From assembly GCA_025350985.1 (NCBI GenBank), contig JANXWU010000132.1, positions 1-8,018 of the forward strand: a stretch of DNA of 8,018 nt. The letters run 5' to 3'. Both the position numbers and the translations under genes were made by a program. The number at the start of each line of letters is the position of its first letter. Position 1 is the stretch's first letter. Below the pieces are notes generated by a model that searched no databases, was not told where the DNA came from, and saw only the letters and a program-made list of their open reading frames with translations. Origin of the DNA: Spartobacteria bacterium. GTDB lineage: Bacteria; Verrucomicrobiota; Verrucomicrobiia; Chthoniobacterales; Chthoniobacteraceae. Positions 1-6,642 of this stretch are shown piece by piece.

Positions 1-735
1 TACTCCCGCAAGGTATGGGTCTATATCCCGAGTAAGTATGTCGCTGGGACGCCGGCACCATTCATTATCTGTCAGGACGGGGGTGGTTATAAGAACAAGC
101 TCTTTCCCGTGCTGGACAACTTGATTCACGAACGCCGCCTGCCCGCGCTGGTGGCGGTGATGATTAGTTCCGGCGGCGGCGACAGCAAGGGAAGCGAGCG
201 CGGACTCGAGTACGACACGGTCTCGGATAAGTATGCCCTCTTCATTGAAACCGAAGTGCTGCCGAAGATCACTCAGGACTACAAAGTAACCTTCACCAAA
301 GACCCGGAAGGCCGGGCCGCGATGGGCGGCAGTTCCGGCGCGGCCTGCGCCTTTACGATGGCTTGGTTTCGACCGGACTTATACCACCGCGTCCTTAGTT
401 ACTCCGGGACCTTTGTTGCTCAAGAGTCGCCCGACAATCCCAAGTCACCGCACGGGGCGTGGGAGTATCACGAGCACTTTATCCCGCAAAGCGCGCCCAA
501 GCCGCTGCGCCTCTGGCTCGAAGTCGGTGAGAATGACAATGGTTCCAAGCAACCCGAATCGACTTATCACAACTGGGTGATGGCTAATAACCGCATGGCC
601 GCCGTGTTAAAGGCGAAGGGCTATCATTACCAGTATGTCTTTGCCAAAGGAGCGGGTCACACGGATGGAAGAGTCGTCGGGCAGACGCTGCCATCGGCGT
701 TGTTGTGGCTGTGGCGGGGTTATCGGGTGAAATGA
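1..735 (+). CDS. Fes-like alpha/beta-hydrolase esterase, 5'-truncated
   Basis: The frame is open from base 1 to the TGA at 733-735, giving 244 visible residues. The gene enters from outside the window, so the GTG at 109 is not its start. The fragment opens with a strand typical of this fold (KVWVYIP), followed by an oxyanion-region motif, CQDGGGY. The nucleophile elbow GGSSG puts the catalytic Ser at visible residue 111. A candidate acid lies in GENDNG (Glu177 or Asp179), and the catalytic His is at residue 220 in GAGHTDG. This order matches the putative-esterase family (enterochelin esterase Fes, esterase D-like), which hydrolyses carboxylic esters. The substrate cannot be read from the sequence. 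In environmental bacteria such proteins are often exported and sit beside carbohydrate-active enzymes, which fits the sialate esterase downstream. Any signal peptide would be off the left edge. Family assignment is firm; a siderophore role is not supported. Confidence 0.87.
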   Translation, partial: YSRKVWVYIPSKYVAGTPAPFIICQDGGGYKNKLFPVLDNLIHERRLPALVAVMISSGGGDSKGSERGLEYDTVSDKYALFIETEVLPKITQDYKVTFTKDPEGRAAMGGSSGAACAFTMAWFRPDLYHRVLSYSGTFVAQESPDNPKSPHGAWEYHEHFIPQSAPKPLRLWLEVGENDNGSKQPESTYHNWVMANNRMAAVLKAKGYHYQYVFAKGAGHTDGRVVGQTLPSALLWLWRGYRVK

Positions 736-748
736 CTCGTCGAGCCAA

Positions 749-774
749 AGCCGGAGTCCGGCTGCGCTGCCGGA
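749..774. repeat. Nested GC-rich palindromes between the two esterase genes
   Basis: Two overlapping hairpins can form. One is a perfect 7-bp inverted repeat around a single base (AGCCGGA, G, TCCGGCT, 749-763). The other pairs TCCGGC at 757-762 with GCCGGA at 769-774 around a 6-nt loop. The second is followed by ATTTAAT, so it could act as a weak intrinsic terminator for the upstream esterase, but the U-tract is poor. Because the two structures share bases they are mutually exclusive. It could also be a degraded copy of a dispersed palindromic repeat. The rest of the 132-nt spacer shows no convincing promoter. Confidence 0.4.
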
Positions 775-867
775 TTTAATCCCTGTCTTCGCGCCCTAAT
801 TTTCTTGCACGCGTCCGCATCTGATTGCACAACACTTCGCTCCGCCACCCTCCACTTATCACCCATT

Positions 868-2595
868 ATGAATCTCACCCGACTCTTCGTTTCCACCGCC
901 TGCGCCTCGATTGCGCTGGCTACTCTCGTCCACGCCGAGGTCACGCTGCCCGCCGTCATCAGCGACAACATGGTCTTGCAGAAAGGCAAAGCTAATGTCT
1001 GGGGCAAGGCGGAGCCGAAGGAAAAGGTGACGATCAAGCTCGCGGGCAAAACGGCGACGGCGACGGCGGGTGAGGATGGCGCGTGGTCGGCGAAACTGGA
1101 CGTGCCGAAGGCGGGCGGGCCATTCGAGATGACGGTCGAGGGCAAGAACTCGATCACGATCAAAAACGTGGTGGTCGGTGAGGTCTGGGTGGCGTCGGGG
1201 CAGTCGAACATGGAGTTCACGATGGGCGGAGTGAAGGATGCGGCGAAGGAGGTGGAGGAGGCAAAGTTCCCGATGATCCGCATGTTCACGGTGACGAAGA
1301 AAGTGGCGGACGAGCCGCAGAGCGATTGCAAGGGACGTTGGGAGGTGTGCGCGCCGGAGGCGGTGCGGGGTTTCTCGGCGGTCGGTTACTTCTTCGCTCG
1401 GGATTTAAACCGCAAACTCAAGGTGCCGGTCGGTGTGATCCACACGTCGTGGGGTGGCACGCCAGCGGAATCGTGGACGCCGAAAGCGACACTGGAAGCG
1501 GATGAGGAGTTGAAGCTGATCAACGAGCGCTGGGGGAAGTTTGCGGAAAATTTTGCGAAGGCGAAAGAAGATGCCGAGAAGAAGCTGGCGCAGTGGAAGG
1601 AACAGGCGGCGAAGGACAAGGCGGATGGCAAGCCGGGCAAGCCCGCGCCGCGCGTGCCGCAATCGCCGGACAGCAACCCGAACAAGCCCTCGGGACTTTA
1701 TAACGGAATGATCGCGCCGATCGTGCCGTACACGGTGCGCGGGGCGATTTGGTATCAGGGGGAGTCGAACGCGGGCCGCGCGCTCGAGTATCGGAAGCTG
1801 TTCCCGGCGATGATCCAAAGCTGGCGCAAGGCTTGGGGGACGGATTTGCCGTTCGGGTTTGTGCAACTGGCGAACTTCATGGCGCGCAAGCCGGAGCCGG
1901 CGGACAGCGCCTGGGCGATGCTCCGCGAGGCGCAGACGATGACGCTGAAGCTGCCAAAGACCGGCATGGCGGTGATCATCGACATCGGCGAGGAGAAGGA
2001 CATTCATCCGAAGAACAAACAGGACGTGGGCAAACGACTCGCGCTGTGGGCGGAGGCGAACGTCTATGACCAAGGCGAGACGTTCTCGGGACCGATGTTT
2101 TCCTCGATGAAAGTGTCCGGCGACAAGGCGACGATTACGTTCAAGAACAGCGGCGGACTGGTCGCGAAAGATGGCCCGCTCAAAGGCTTCGCCATTGCGG
2201 GCGAAGACATGAAATTCGCGTGGGCGGACGCCAAGATTGCCGGCGCGAATGTGGTGGTGACCAACCCGTCCATGCCCAAGCCCGTGGCCGTGCGCTACGC
2301 TTGGGCCGACAACCCCGAGTGCAATCTTTACAACAAAGCCGGCCTGCCCGCGTCGCCGTTCCGCACGGATAACTGGGAGCACACGATGGCGCTGGTGGTG
2401 CCGGTGACGAAGCCCGCACCGCAACCGGAAAAGCCCTCCGCCGCGGCGAACGAAGCGAAGCAACTTAAGGAGGAGGTGAAGGCGGGATTGGAGAATGTGA
2501 AAGAATCGCTGATCAAAGAAGTCGATAGCGCCAAGTCACTCCTGGAAAAACCGGCGCTGGAAAATAACAGCGAGAAAAATCTTTTGGGAAAATAG
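868..2595 (+). CDS. Secreted sialate O-acetylesterase (SGNH/SASA family)
   Basis: The product has 575 residues. The frame stays open upstream to a TTG at 805, but the ATG at 868 gives a clean signal peptide: MNLTR, a hydrophobic core, then a likely cleavage after LVHA (about residue 23). The mature protein starts with a beta domain containing SDNMVLQKG, typical of the family. The catalytic Ser113 lies in SGQSNM. Next come HTSWGGTPAESW, WYQGESN (Glu299-Ser300) and the Asp378-x-His380 block in KDIHP. These are the expected SGNH hydrolase blocks, acting on O-acetyl groups of sialic acids or other glycans outside the cytoplasm. A charged Lys/Glu/Ala-rich insert lies at about residues 211-270, as often seen in such proteins from PVC bacteria. 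Residues 514-575 form a Pro-rich linker and an amphipathic charged tail that the enzyme fold does not need. No Shine-Dalgarno sequence precedes the ATG. The real substrate could be acetylated polysaccharide rather than sialic acid. Confidence 0.93.
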   Translation: MNLTRLFVSTACASIALATLVHAEVTLPAVISDNMVLQKGKANVWGKAEPKEKVTIKLAGKTATATAGEDGAWSAKLDVPKAGGPFEMTVEGKNSITIKNVVVGEVWVASGQSNMEFTMGGVKDAAKEVEEAKFPMIRMFTVTKKVADEPQSDCKGRWEVCAPEAVRGFSAVGYFFARDLNRKLKVPVGVIHTSWGGTPAESWTPKATLEADEELKLINERWGKFAENFAKAKEDAEKKLAQWKEQAAKDKADGKPGKPAPRVPQSPDSNPNKPSGLYNGMIAPIVPYTVRGAIWYQGESNAGRALEYRKLFPAMIQSWRKAWGTDLPFGFVQLANFMARKPEPADSAWAMLREAQTMTLKLPKTGMAVIIDIGEEKDIHPKNKQDVGKRLALWAEANVYDQGETFSGPMFSSMKVSGDKATITFKNSGGLVAKDGPLKGFAIAGEDMKFAWADAKIAGANVVVTNPSMPKPVAVRYAWADNPECNLYNKAGLPASPFRTDNWEHTMALVVPVTKPAPQPEKPSAAANEAKQLKEEVKAGLENVKESLIKEVDSAKSLLEKPALENNSEKNLLGK

Positions 2596-2619
2596 CGCGG
2601 CGAGGCGGGGTGCCACTTG

Positions 2620-2633
2620 CGCCGAACGCGGCG
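2620..2633 (+). terminator. Possible weak intrinsic terminator after the sialate esterase
   Basis: CGCCG (2620-2624) and CGGCG (2629-2633) form a 5-bp GC stem with an AACG loop, followed by TATTGTT. The stem is short and the T-run is broken, so this is a tentative call. It lies in the 56-nt gap between the esterase stop and the FIST start. Confidence 0.25.
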
Positions 2634-2637
2634 TATT

Positions 2638-2647
2638 GTTAGCTAAC
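2638..2647. promoter_or_regulatory. 10-bp perfect palindrome just before the FIST start
   Basis: GTTAGCTAAC is perfectly self-complementary and ends 4 nt before the ATG at 2652. An AT-containing palindrome stands out in this GC-rich sequence, and it sits where a repressor would block a short-leader transcript. A weak -10-like TATTGT overlaps its left edge (2634-2639). Only one copy is seen in the window, so an operator role is a guess. Confidence 0.25.
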
Positions 2648-2651
2648 GCCG

Positions 2652-3824
2652 ATGATCAACTCCGCCGCCTCGCGTCTCGTGCTCGCGCCTTTTGACGAGC
2701 AGACGATTGCCGAGGCCGCGCGCGAGACGCTCCGGGCGGCGGGCGGTCAGGTGAGTTGCGCGTTCGTCTTTGCGTCGTCCGATTATCAGCCGCAGCTCGA
2801 GGATTTTCTCGAACTGGTCCAGCTCCACGGCCATGTCCCGCTGATCGTCGGCTGCAGCGCCTCCGGCGTCATCGGCACGGGCGTCGAAGCCGAGCAGCAA
2901 TCCGGTTTCTCGCTGCTCTTCCTGCATCTGCCGCGCACGAAACTCACCGCGTTCGAGTTTGGCGGCGAGGACATCGAGAGCGAGGACGGCCCCGCCGGCT
3001 GGCAGCGGCGTGCCGGTCTGAAAACCGAAGACGTGGACGCGTGGTTCGTGCTCGCCAATCCCTTCAGCATTCCCGTCGATCGCTGGCTGCACCAGTGGAA
3101 CGACGCCTACCCGCGCGTCCCGACGATGGGCGGCCTCGCCAGCGGCGGCGAGGGGGCGGAGGACGTGTTTATTTTCCACGACCATCGACGAGTCGAGGCC
3201 GGGGCGATTGCCCTCGCGCTGCAAGGCGGCGTGCGCGTGACGCCCGTCGTCAGCCAGGGCTGCACGCCCATCGGCGAGCCGCTGCTCATCACCGGCGCGG
3301 ACAACAACGTGATCCTCTCACTCGGCTCCAAACCCGCCTACGAAGCGCTTTCCGAGGCGTTCGCCACTTTGCCGGATTCGGTGAAAGAACGGGCGCAGGG
3401 CAATCTTTTCGCGGGTCTGGCGACCACCGAATACGTCGAGGATTTCAAGCGCGGCGACTTTCTCATCCGCAACATCATCGGCGCGAATCCCGACACCGGC
3501 GCGGTGGCCATCGGCGATTACCCGCGGGTCGGTCAGACGATGCAGTATCAACTGCGCGACCGCACGGCGGCTGACGATGATTTGCGCGAGCGATTGGTGG
3601 ACGCGAGCGGAGCGAAGTCGCCGTTTGCGTCGCTGGTTTTCTGCTGCAACGGCCGCGGGAAAAATCTCTTCGGCAAGGCCAACCACGACGCGAATGCGCT
3701 GGCGAAAATGTTCGGCTCGATTCCGACGACGGGACTTTTTTGCAATGGCGAAATCGGGCCCGTGGGCGCGAAGAATTTCGTCCACGGCTACACCGCGTCC
3801 ATCGCGCTGCTCGCGGATGCGTAG
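2652..3824 (+). CDS. FIST-domain sensory protein (FIST_N plus FIST_C)
   Basis: The product has 390 residues, with an ATG start and no Shine-Dalgarno sequence. The N-terminal FIST region carries GCSASGVIG at residues 67-75 and a central Gly-rich stretch, GGLASGGEG. The region around VVSQGCTPIG (199-208) links the halves. The C-terminal FIST_C domain has the signature FCCNGRG and ends with FCNGEIGPVG (363-372) and HGYTASIALL. Both halves are full length. No membrane segment, signal peptide or output domain is visible, so this is a stand-alone cytoplasmic ligand-binding protein. FIST domains are known as sensory modules feeding histidine kinases, cyclic-di-GMP enzymes or chemotaxis receptors. 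Some members (NosP) bind haem and sense nitric oxide. A receiver-kinase fusion lies two genes downstream, past mutS, and is the obvious candidate partner. The ligand is unknown, and haem binding cannot be judged from sequence alone. Confidence 0.9.
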   Translation: MINSAASRLVLAPFDEQTIAEAARETLRAAGGQVSCAFVFASSDYQPQLEDFLELVQLHGHVPLIVGCSASGVIGTGVEAEQQSGFSLLFLHLPRTKLTAFEFGGEDIESEDGPAGWQRRAGLKTEDVDAWFVLANPFSIPVDRWLHQWNDAYPRVPTMGGLASGGEGAEDVFIFHDHRRVEAGAIALALQGGVRVTPVVSQGCTPIGEPLLITGADNNVILSLGSKPAYEALSEAFATLPDSVKERAQGNLFAGLATTEYVEDFKRGDFLIRNIIGANPDTGAVAIGDYPRVGQTMQYQLRDRTAADDDLRERLVDASGAKSPFASLVFCCNGRGKNLFGKANHDANALAKMFGSIPTTGLFCNGEIGPVGAKNFVHGYTASIALLADA

Positions 3825-3827
3825 GAT

Positions 3828-3996
3828 GGCGTCTAAAAAGTGGGCACGCGCGTGTTGAAAGCGCTGCGGGGACGCGGCGCACTCCAAAGCGCTTCGCGCG
3901 GAACGAGTGCTGCAGCTTTGTTTTGCGGCGCAGCCGCTTTGGAGTGCGGCGCGTCCTCGCGCCGCTTTCCACACGCCTCGAGACTTTTTAAACGCC
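3828..3996. repeat. 169-nt imperfect palindrome between the FIST gene and mutS
   Basis: The left arm (3828-3890) and right arm (3936-3996) are inverted copies. By hand, 49 of 55 aligned positions match, with one 6-8 nt bulge, around a 45-nt centre. The inner ends are an exact match (CGCACTCCAAAGC against GCTTTGGAGTGCG). The outer ends are GGCGTCTAAAAAG and CTTTTTAAACGCC. The element starts 4 nt after the FIST stop codon. It carries no transposase gene, so it looks like a non-autonomous palindromic element rather than an insertion sequence. A transcript through it would fold into a very long hairpin whose outer edge carries A5/T5 tracts on either strand. It could therefore end transcription in both directions and insulate mutS from the FIST gene. 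Several short open frames cross it on both strands and are not credible genes. Confidence 0.85.
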
Positions 3997-4009
3997 CCCG
4001 AAGACTTTG

Positions 4010-4047
4010 TAACCTGTCTTCCGGGATAGCTTCATAACCCGTCTTCC
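4010..4047 (+). repeat. Pair of 13-bp direct repeats upstream of mutS
   Basis: TAACCTGTCTTCC (4010-4022) and TAACCCGTCTTCC (4035-4047) differ at one base and are spaced 25 bp apart start to start. Weaker similarity extends to their left (GACTTTG against AGCTTCA). They lie between the large palindrome and the mutS promoter candidate. They could be the flank of the repeat element or paired binding sites on the same helix face (about 2.4 turns). Confidence 0.45.
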
Positions 4048-4052
4048 ACCGC

Positions 4053-4081
4053 TTGCCGCGCGGCGGGCGCGCGCCTAACAT
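4053..4081 (+). promoter_or_regulatory. Candidate sigma70-type promoter for mutS, nearly leaderless
   Basis: A -35-like TTGCCG (4053-4058) and a -10-like TAACAT (4076-4081) are separated by exactly 17 nt. Each matches the consensus at 4 of 6 positions, including T1, A2 and T6 of the -10. The mutS ATG begins 6 nt after the -10 box, so transcription would start at or within a base or two of the start codon. The absence of a Shine-Dalgarno sequence fits a leaderless message. This rests on pattern only. Confidence 0.45.
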
Positions 4082-4087
4082 CGCCCC

Positions 4088-6637
4088 ATGTCCGCCGATT
4101 CGCTCACGCCGATGATGCGCCAGTATCAGGGCATCCGGCGCACGCTGCCGCCGGACACGCTGCTGCTCTTTCGGCTCGGCGATTTTTACGAAATGTTTTT
4201 TGAGGACGCGAAGGAAGCCGCGTCGATCCTCAATGTCGCGCTCACCAAACGCAACGGCACGCCGATGTGCGGCGTCCCGCATCACGCCGCGGAAGGCTAC
4301 ATCGCGAAGCTGGTCAAGGCTGGAAAGCGCGTCGCGATTTGCGATCAAACCAGCGAGCCGCAGCCGGGGAAAATCGTCGAGCGCGCGGTCACGCAAATCA
4401 TCAGTCCCGGCACGGTCAGTGATTTCCATTTGCTCGACTCGAAACGGAACAATTATCTCGCGGCGGCGTTTGAAAAAAGCGGCGTGATTGGGTTTGCGTT
4501 CGTGGATCTGAGCACGGGCGAATTCCGCCTGACGGAACTCGCGAACCCGCAGGCGTTGCACGACGAACTCGCGCGCGTTGCGCCGACGGAACTGCTCATC
4601 AGCGACGAGCAAAAGGAATTGTTCGACGATCTCGCCGGCGCGGAGCCGTGCGACGGCTATGCGTTCGCGAGCGAGCAGGCGTATTTCACCCTGCGCGATC
4701 ATTTCAAAGTGCAATCGCTCGACGGCTTCGGCTGCGCGGAAATGGCCGCGGCCATCGGTGCGGCGGGCGCAATTTTGCATTATTTAAAAACCTCGCTGCG
4801 GCGGCAGATCACGCACATCACGAGGCTCGGGGTCTATCGCCACGCGAGCTTTATGATCATCGACGCGACGACGCAGGCGAACCTTGATCTCGTGGGGTCG
4901 CGCGGCGCGCGCGACACGAGCCTGCTCGGCGCGCTCGACCGCACTGTCACGCCGATGGGCGCGCGAAAATTGCGCGACTGGATTCTGCATCCGCTCTGTG
5001 AAATCGATCCGCTGGTGCAGCGGCAGGAACTCATCGCGCAATTTCTTGCCGAGCCATTTCTTCTGAGCAAAATCCGCGAGGCACTGCGCGGCATCCGCGA
5101 CATCGAGCGCACCGTGTGCCGGCTGAGCCAGGGCGGCGGAAACGCGCGCGACTTGCTCGCGCTACGCTGCTCACTCGAACAAATCCCCGAACTCAAAGAA
5201 CACCTCGTCGCGCTTGAAAGTAGCGCCAGCCTCCGGCTTGCGACCTCGGCTCAATCGCAAGCTGGAAGCCTGCGCTACTCTATTCTCAATGACCTGCGCG
5301 AGTTTCCCGATCTCGTCGAGCTTTTGCAGCGCGCGCTCGTCGATGAACCACCGCTCGCGATCAAGGAAGGCGGCATTTTTCGCGACGGCTATTTTGCGCC
5401 GCTTGACGAACTGCGCGCCGCCGGGCACGACGGGAAAAACTGGATTGCCAAACTCCAGCAGCAGGAGATCGAGTCCACCGGCATCAAGTCGCTGAAGGTG
5501 CGCTACACCTCGGTCTTCGGCTATTTCATCGAGATCACGAAATCGAATCTTGCGAGCGTGCCGCCGCATTACCTCCGCAAGCAGACGACGGTGAACGGCG
5601 AGCGGTTCATCACGCCGGAGTTGAAGGAAATGGAGGGCAAAATCCTCGGCGCGGACGAGCGGTCGCGCGCGCTGGAATACGAGTTGTTCGGACAGTTGCG
5701 CGACGAGATTTTGAAGCAGCTCGACGCGCTGCAACTAGCCGCCGCCGCCATCGCAACCCTCGACACCGTCGGCTCGCTTGCGGAGACGGCACGGCTGTTT
5801 GGTTACTGCCGTCCGCAGCTCACGGCTGACTCGCGCATCTTCATCCACGACGGCCGCCATCCCGTGCTAGATCAGAGTTTGGTCGAGGAAAAATTTGTCC
5901 CAAACGACACCGACCTCGACGGCGACAAGAGCCGCCTGCACATCATCACCGGCCCGAACATGGCGGGCAAATCGACGTTCATCCGGCAGGTCGCGCTGCT
6001 CGTGCTCATGGCGCAAATCGGCAGTTACGTGCCCGCCGCCCGCGCGGAGATCGGGCTGGTCGATCGCATTTTCACGCGCGTCGGCGCGAACGACGATCTC
6101 TCGCGCGGCCAATCGACCTTCATGGTCGAGATGAACGAGACGGCGAACATTTTGAACAACGCCACCGCGCGCAGCCTCGTGATCCTTGACGAAATCGGAC
6201 GCGGCACTTCGACCTTCGATGGCTTGTCCATCGCGTGGAGCGTCGCGGAATTTCTCCACGACAAAACGAAAGCGCGCACACTGTTCGCGACGCATTACCA
6301 CGAGTTGACCGAACTCGAAATGACGCGCGGCGGCGTGAAAAATTTCAACGTCGCCGTGCGCGAGTGGAACGATCAGATCATCTTTTTGCGCAAGATCATT
6401 CCCGGCGGCGCGGACAAAAGCTACGGCATTCAAGTGGCGCGGTTGGCGGGCTTGCCACCGGAAGTGATCACGCGGGCGAAGGAAATTTTGTCGAATCTCG
6501 AACAGGCCGAACTCAACGCGGACGGCAAGCCCGCGCTGGCCGAAACGCCGCCGCCGCCGAAGCACAGCAAGCCGCGCGGACGGAAACAGGCGGAGAAAGC
6601 GCGTGCGCAAATGAAGCCGCAGATGACGTTGTTTTAA
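4088..6637 (+). CDS. mutS: DNA mismatch repair protein MutS
   Basis: The product has 849 residues, the usual MutS size. It recognises mismatches and small loops as a dimer and, with ATP, recruits MutL. Domain I contains the mismatch-reading Phe33-x-Glu35 in GDFYEMF. The connector, core and clamp regions follow, for example REGG-type KEGGIFRDGY and YTSVFGYFIEITKSN. The ATPase has Walker A GPNMAGKST (622-630), a signature region with DDLSRGQSTFMVEM, Walker B Asp701-Glu702 in LDEIGRGTSTFDG, and THYHE at 735-739. After a Pro/Lys/Arg-rich linker the protein ends in QMTLF (845-849), a good match to the beta-clamp binding motif, with no room for a tetramerisation domain beyond it. The core domain carries an in-frame insert of about 20 residues (378-397) encoded by a palindromic repeat. 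The ATG at 4088 sits just after a promoter candidate. The stop is 5 nt before a signalling gene, so co-transcription is likely. Confidence 0.98.
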   Translation: MSADSLTPMMRQYQGIRRTLPPDTLLLFRLGDFYEMFFEDAKEAASILNVALTKRNGTPMCGVPHHAAEGYIAKLVKAGKRVAICDQTSEPQPGKIVERAVTQIISPGTVSDFHLLDSKRNNYLAAAFEKSGVIGFAFVDLSTGEFRLTELANPQALHDELARVAPTELLISDEQKELFDDLAGAEPCDGYAFASEQAYFTLRDHFKVQSLDGFGCAEMAAAIGAAGAILHYLKTSLRRQITHITRLGVYRHASFMIIDATTQANLDLVGSRGARDTSLLGALDRTVTPMGARKLRDWILHPLCEIDPLVQRQELIAQFLAEPFLLSKIREALRGIRDIERTVCRLSQGGGNARDLLALRCSLEQIPELKEHLVALESSASLRLATSAQSQAGSLRYSILNDLREFPDLVELLQRALVDEPPLAIKEGGIFRDGYFAPLDELRAAGHDGKNWIAKLQQQEIESTGIKSLKVRYTSVFGYFIEITKSNLASVPPHYLRKQTTVNGERFITPELKEMEGKILGADERSRALEYELFGQLRDEILKQLDALQLAAAAIATLDTVGSLAETARLFGYCRPQLTADSRIFIHDGRHPVLDQSLVEEKFVPNDTDLDGDKSRLHIITGPNMAGKSTFIRQVALLVLMAQIGSYVPAARAEIGLVDRIFTRVGANDDLSRGQSTFMVEMNETANILNNATARSLVILDEIGRGTSTFDGLSIAWSVAEFLHDKTKARTLFATHYHELTELEMTRGGVKNFNVAVREWNDQIIFLRKIIPGGADKSYGIQVARLAGLPPEVITRAKEILSNLEQAELNADGKPALAETPPPPKHSKPRGRKQAEKARAQMKPQMTLF
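5219..5279. repeat. 61-nt palindromic repeat inserted in frame within mutS
   Basis: The 24-nt arms at 5219-5242 and 5256-5279 are inverted copies matching at 20 of 24 positions around a 13-nt loop. Both ends read AGTAGCG outward-in. In the mutS frame it encodes SSASLRL, ATSAQS, QAGSLRY, inserted after LKEHLVALE and before SILNDLREFPDL. With the insert removed, the flanks join into a normal MutS core helix region, as in other MutS proteins. Its sequence is unrelated to the palindrome upstream of mutS. From memory, unverified here, peptides such as QAGSLRY or QASSLR recur in predicted proteins of Verrucomicrobia, which would suit a dispersed repeat family. Confidence 0.85.
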
Positions 6638-6642
6638 AAAAA

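Noticed and set aside
109..111. GTG as start of the first esterase
   Set aside because: The frame is open and family-like from base 1, including the CQDGGGY motif upstream of the GTG.
805..867. TTG start for the sialate esterase
   Set aside because: The extra 21 residues would precede and mask a clean signal peptide that starts at the ATG at 868.
1405..2463. Long antisense open frame (352 codons, - strand) within the sialate esterase
   Set aside because: Arg/His-rich translation with no domain, fully opposite a well-supported gene. Such frames are expected in GC-rich codon-biased DNA.
2756..3574. Out-of-frame + strand frame (272 codons) within the FIST gene
   Set aside because: Extremely Arg-rich shadow frame overlapping a full-length FIST protein.
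3828..3996. Insertion sequence or CRISPR array upstream of mutS
   Set aside because: No transposase frame and no regularly spaced identical repeats; there is only one large inverted repeat.
3833..4780. Antisense open frame (315 codons, - strand) across the palindrome and early mutS
   Set aside because: It runs through the inverted repeat and opposite MutS domain I, and its translation has no recognisable fold.
5219..5279. Insert in mutS as a sequencing or assembly error
   Set aside because: The frame is kept on both sides, the segment is a structured inverted repeat, and the peptide joins normal MutS sequence at each end.
6235..6642. N-terminal extension of the kinase back into mutS
   Set aside because: The extension is a shadow translation of mutS. 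The receiver domain begins properly at the ATG at 6643.
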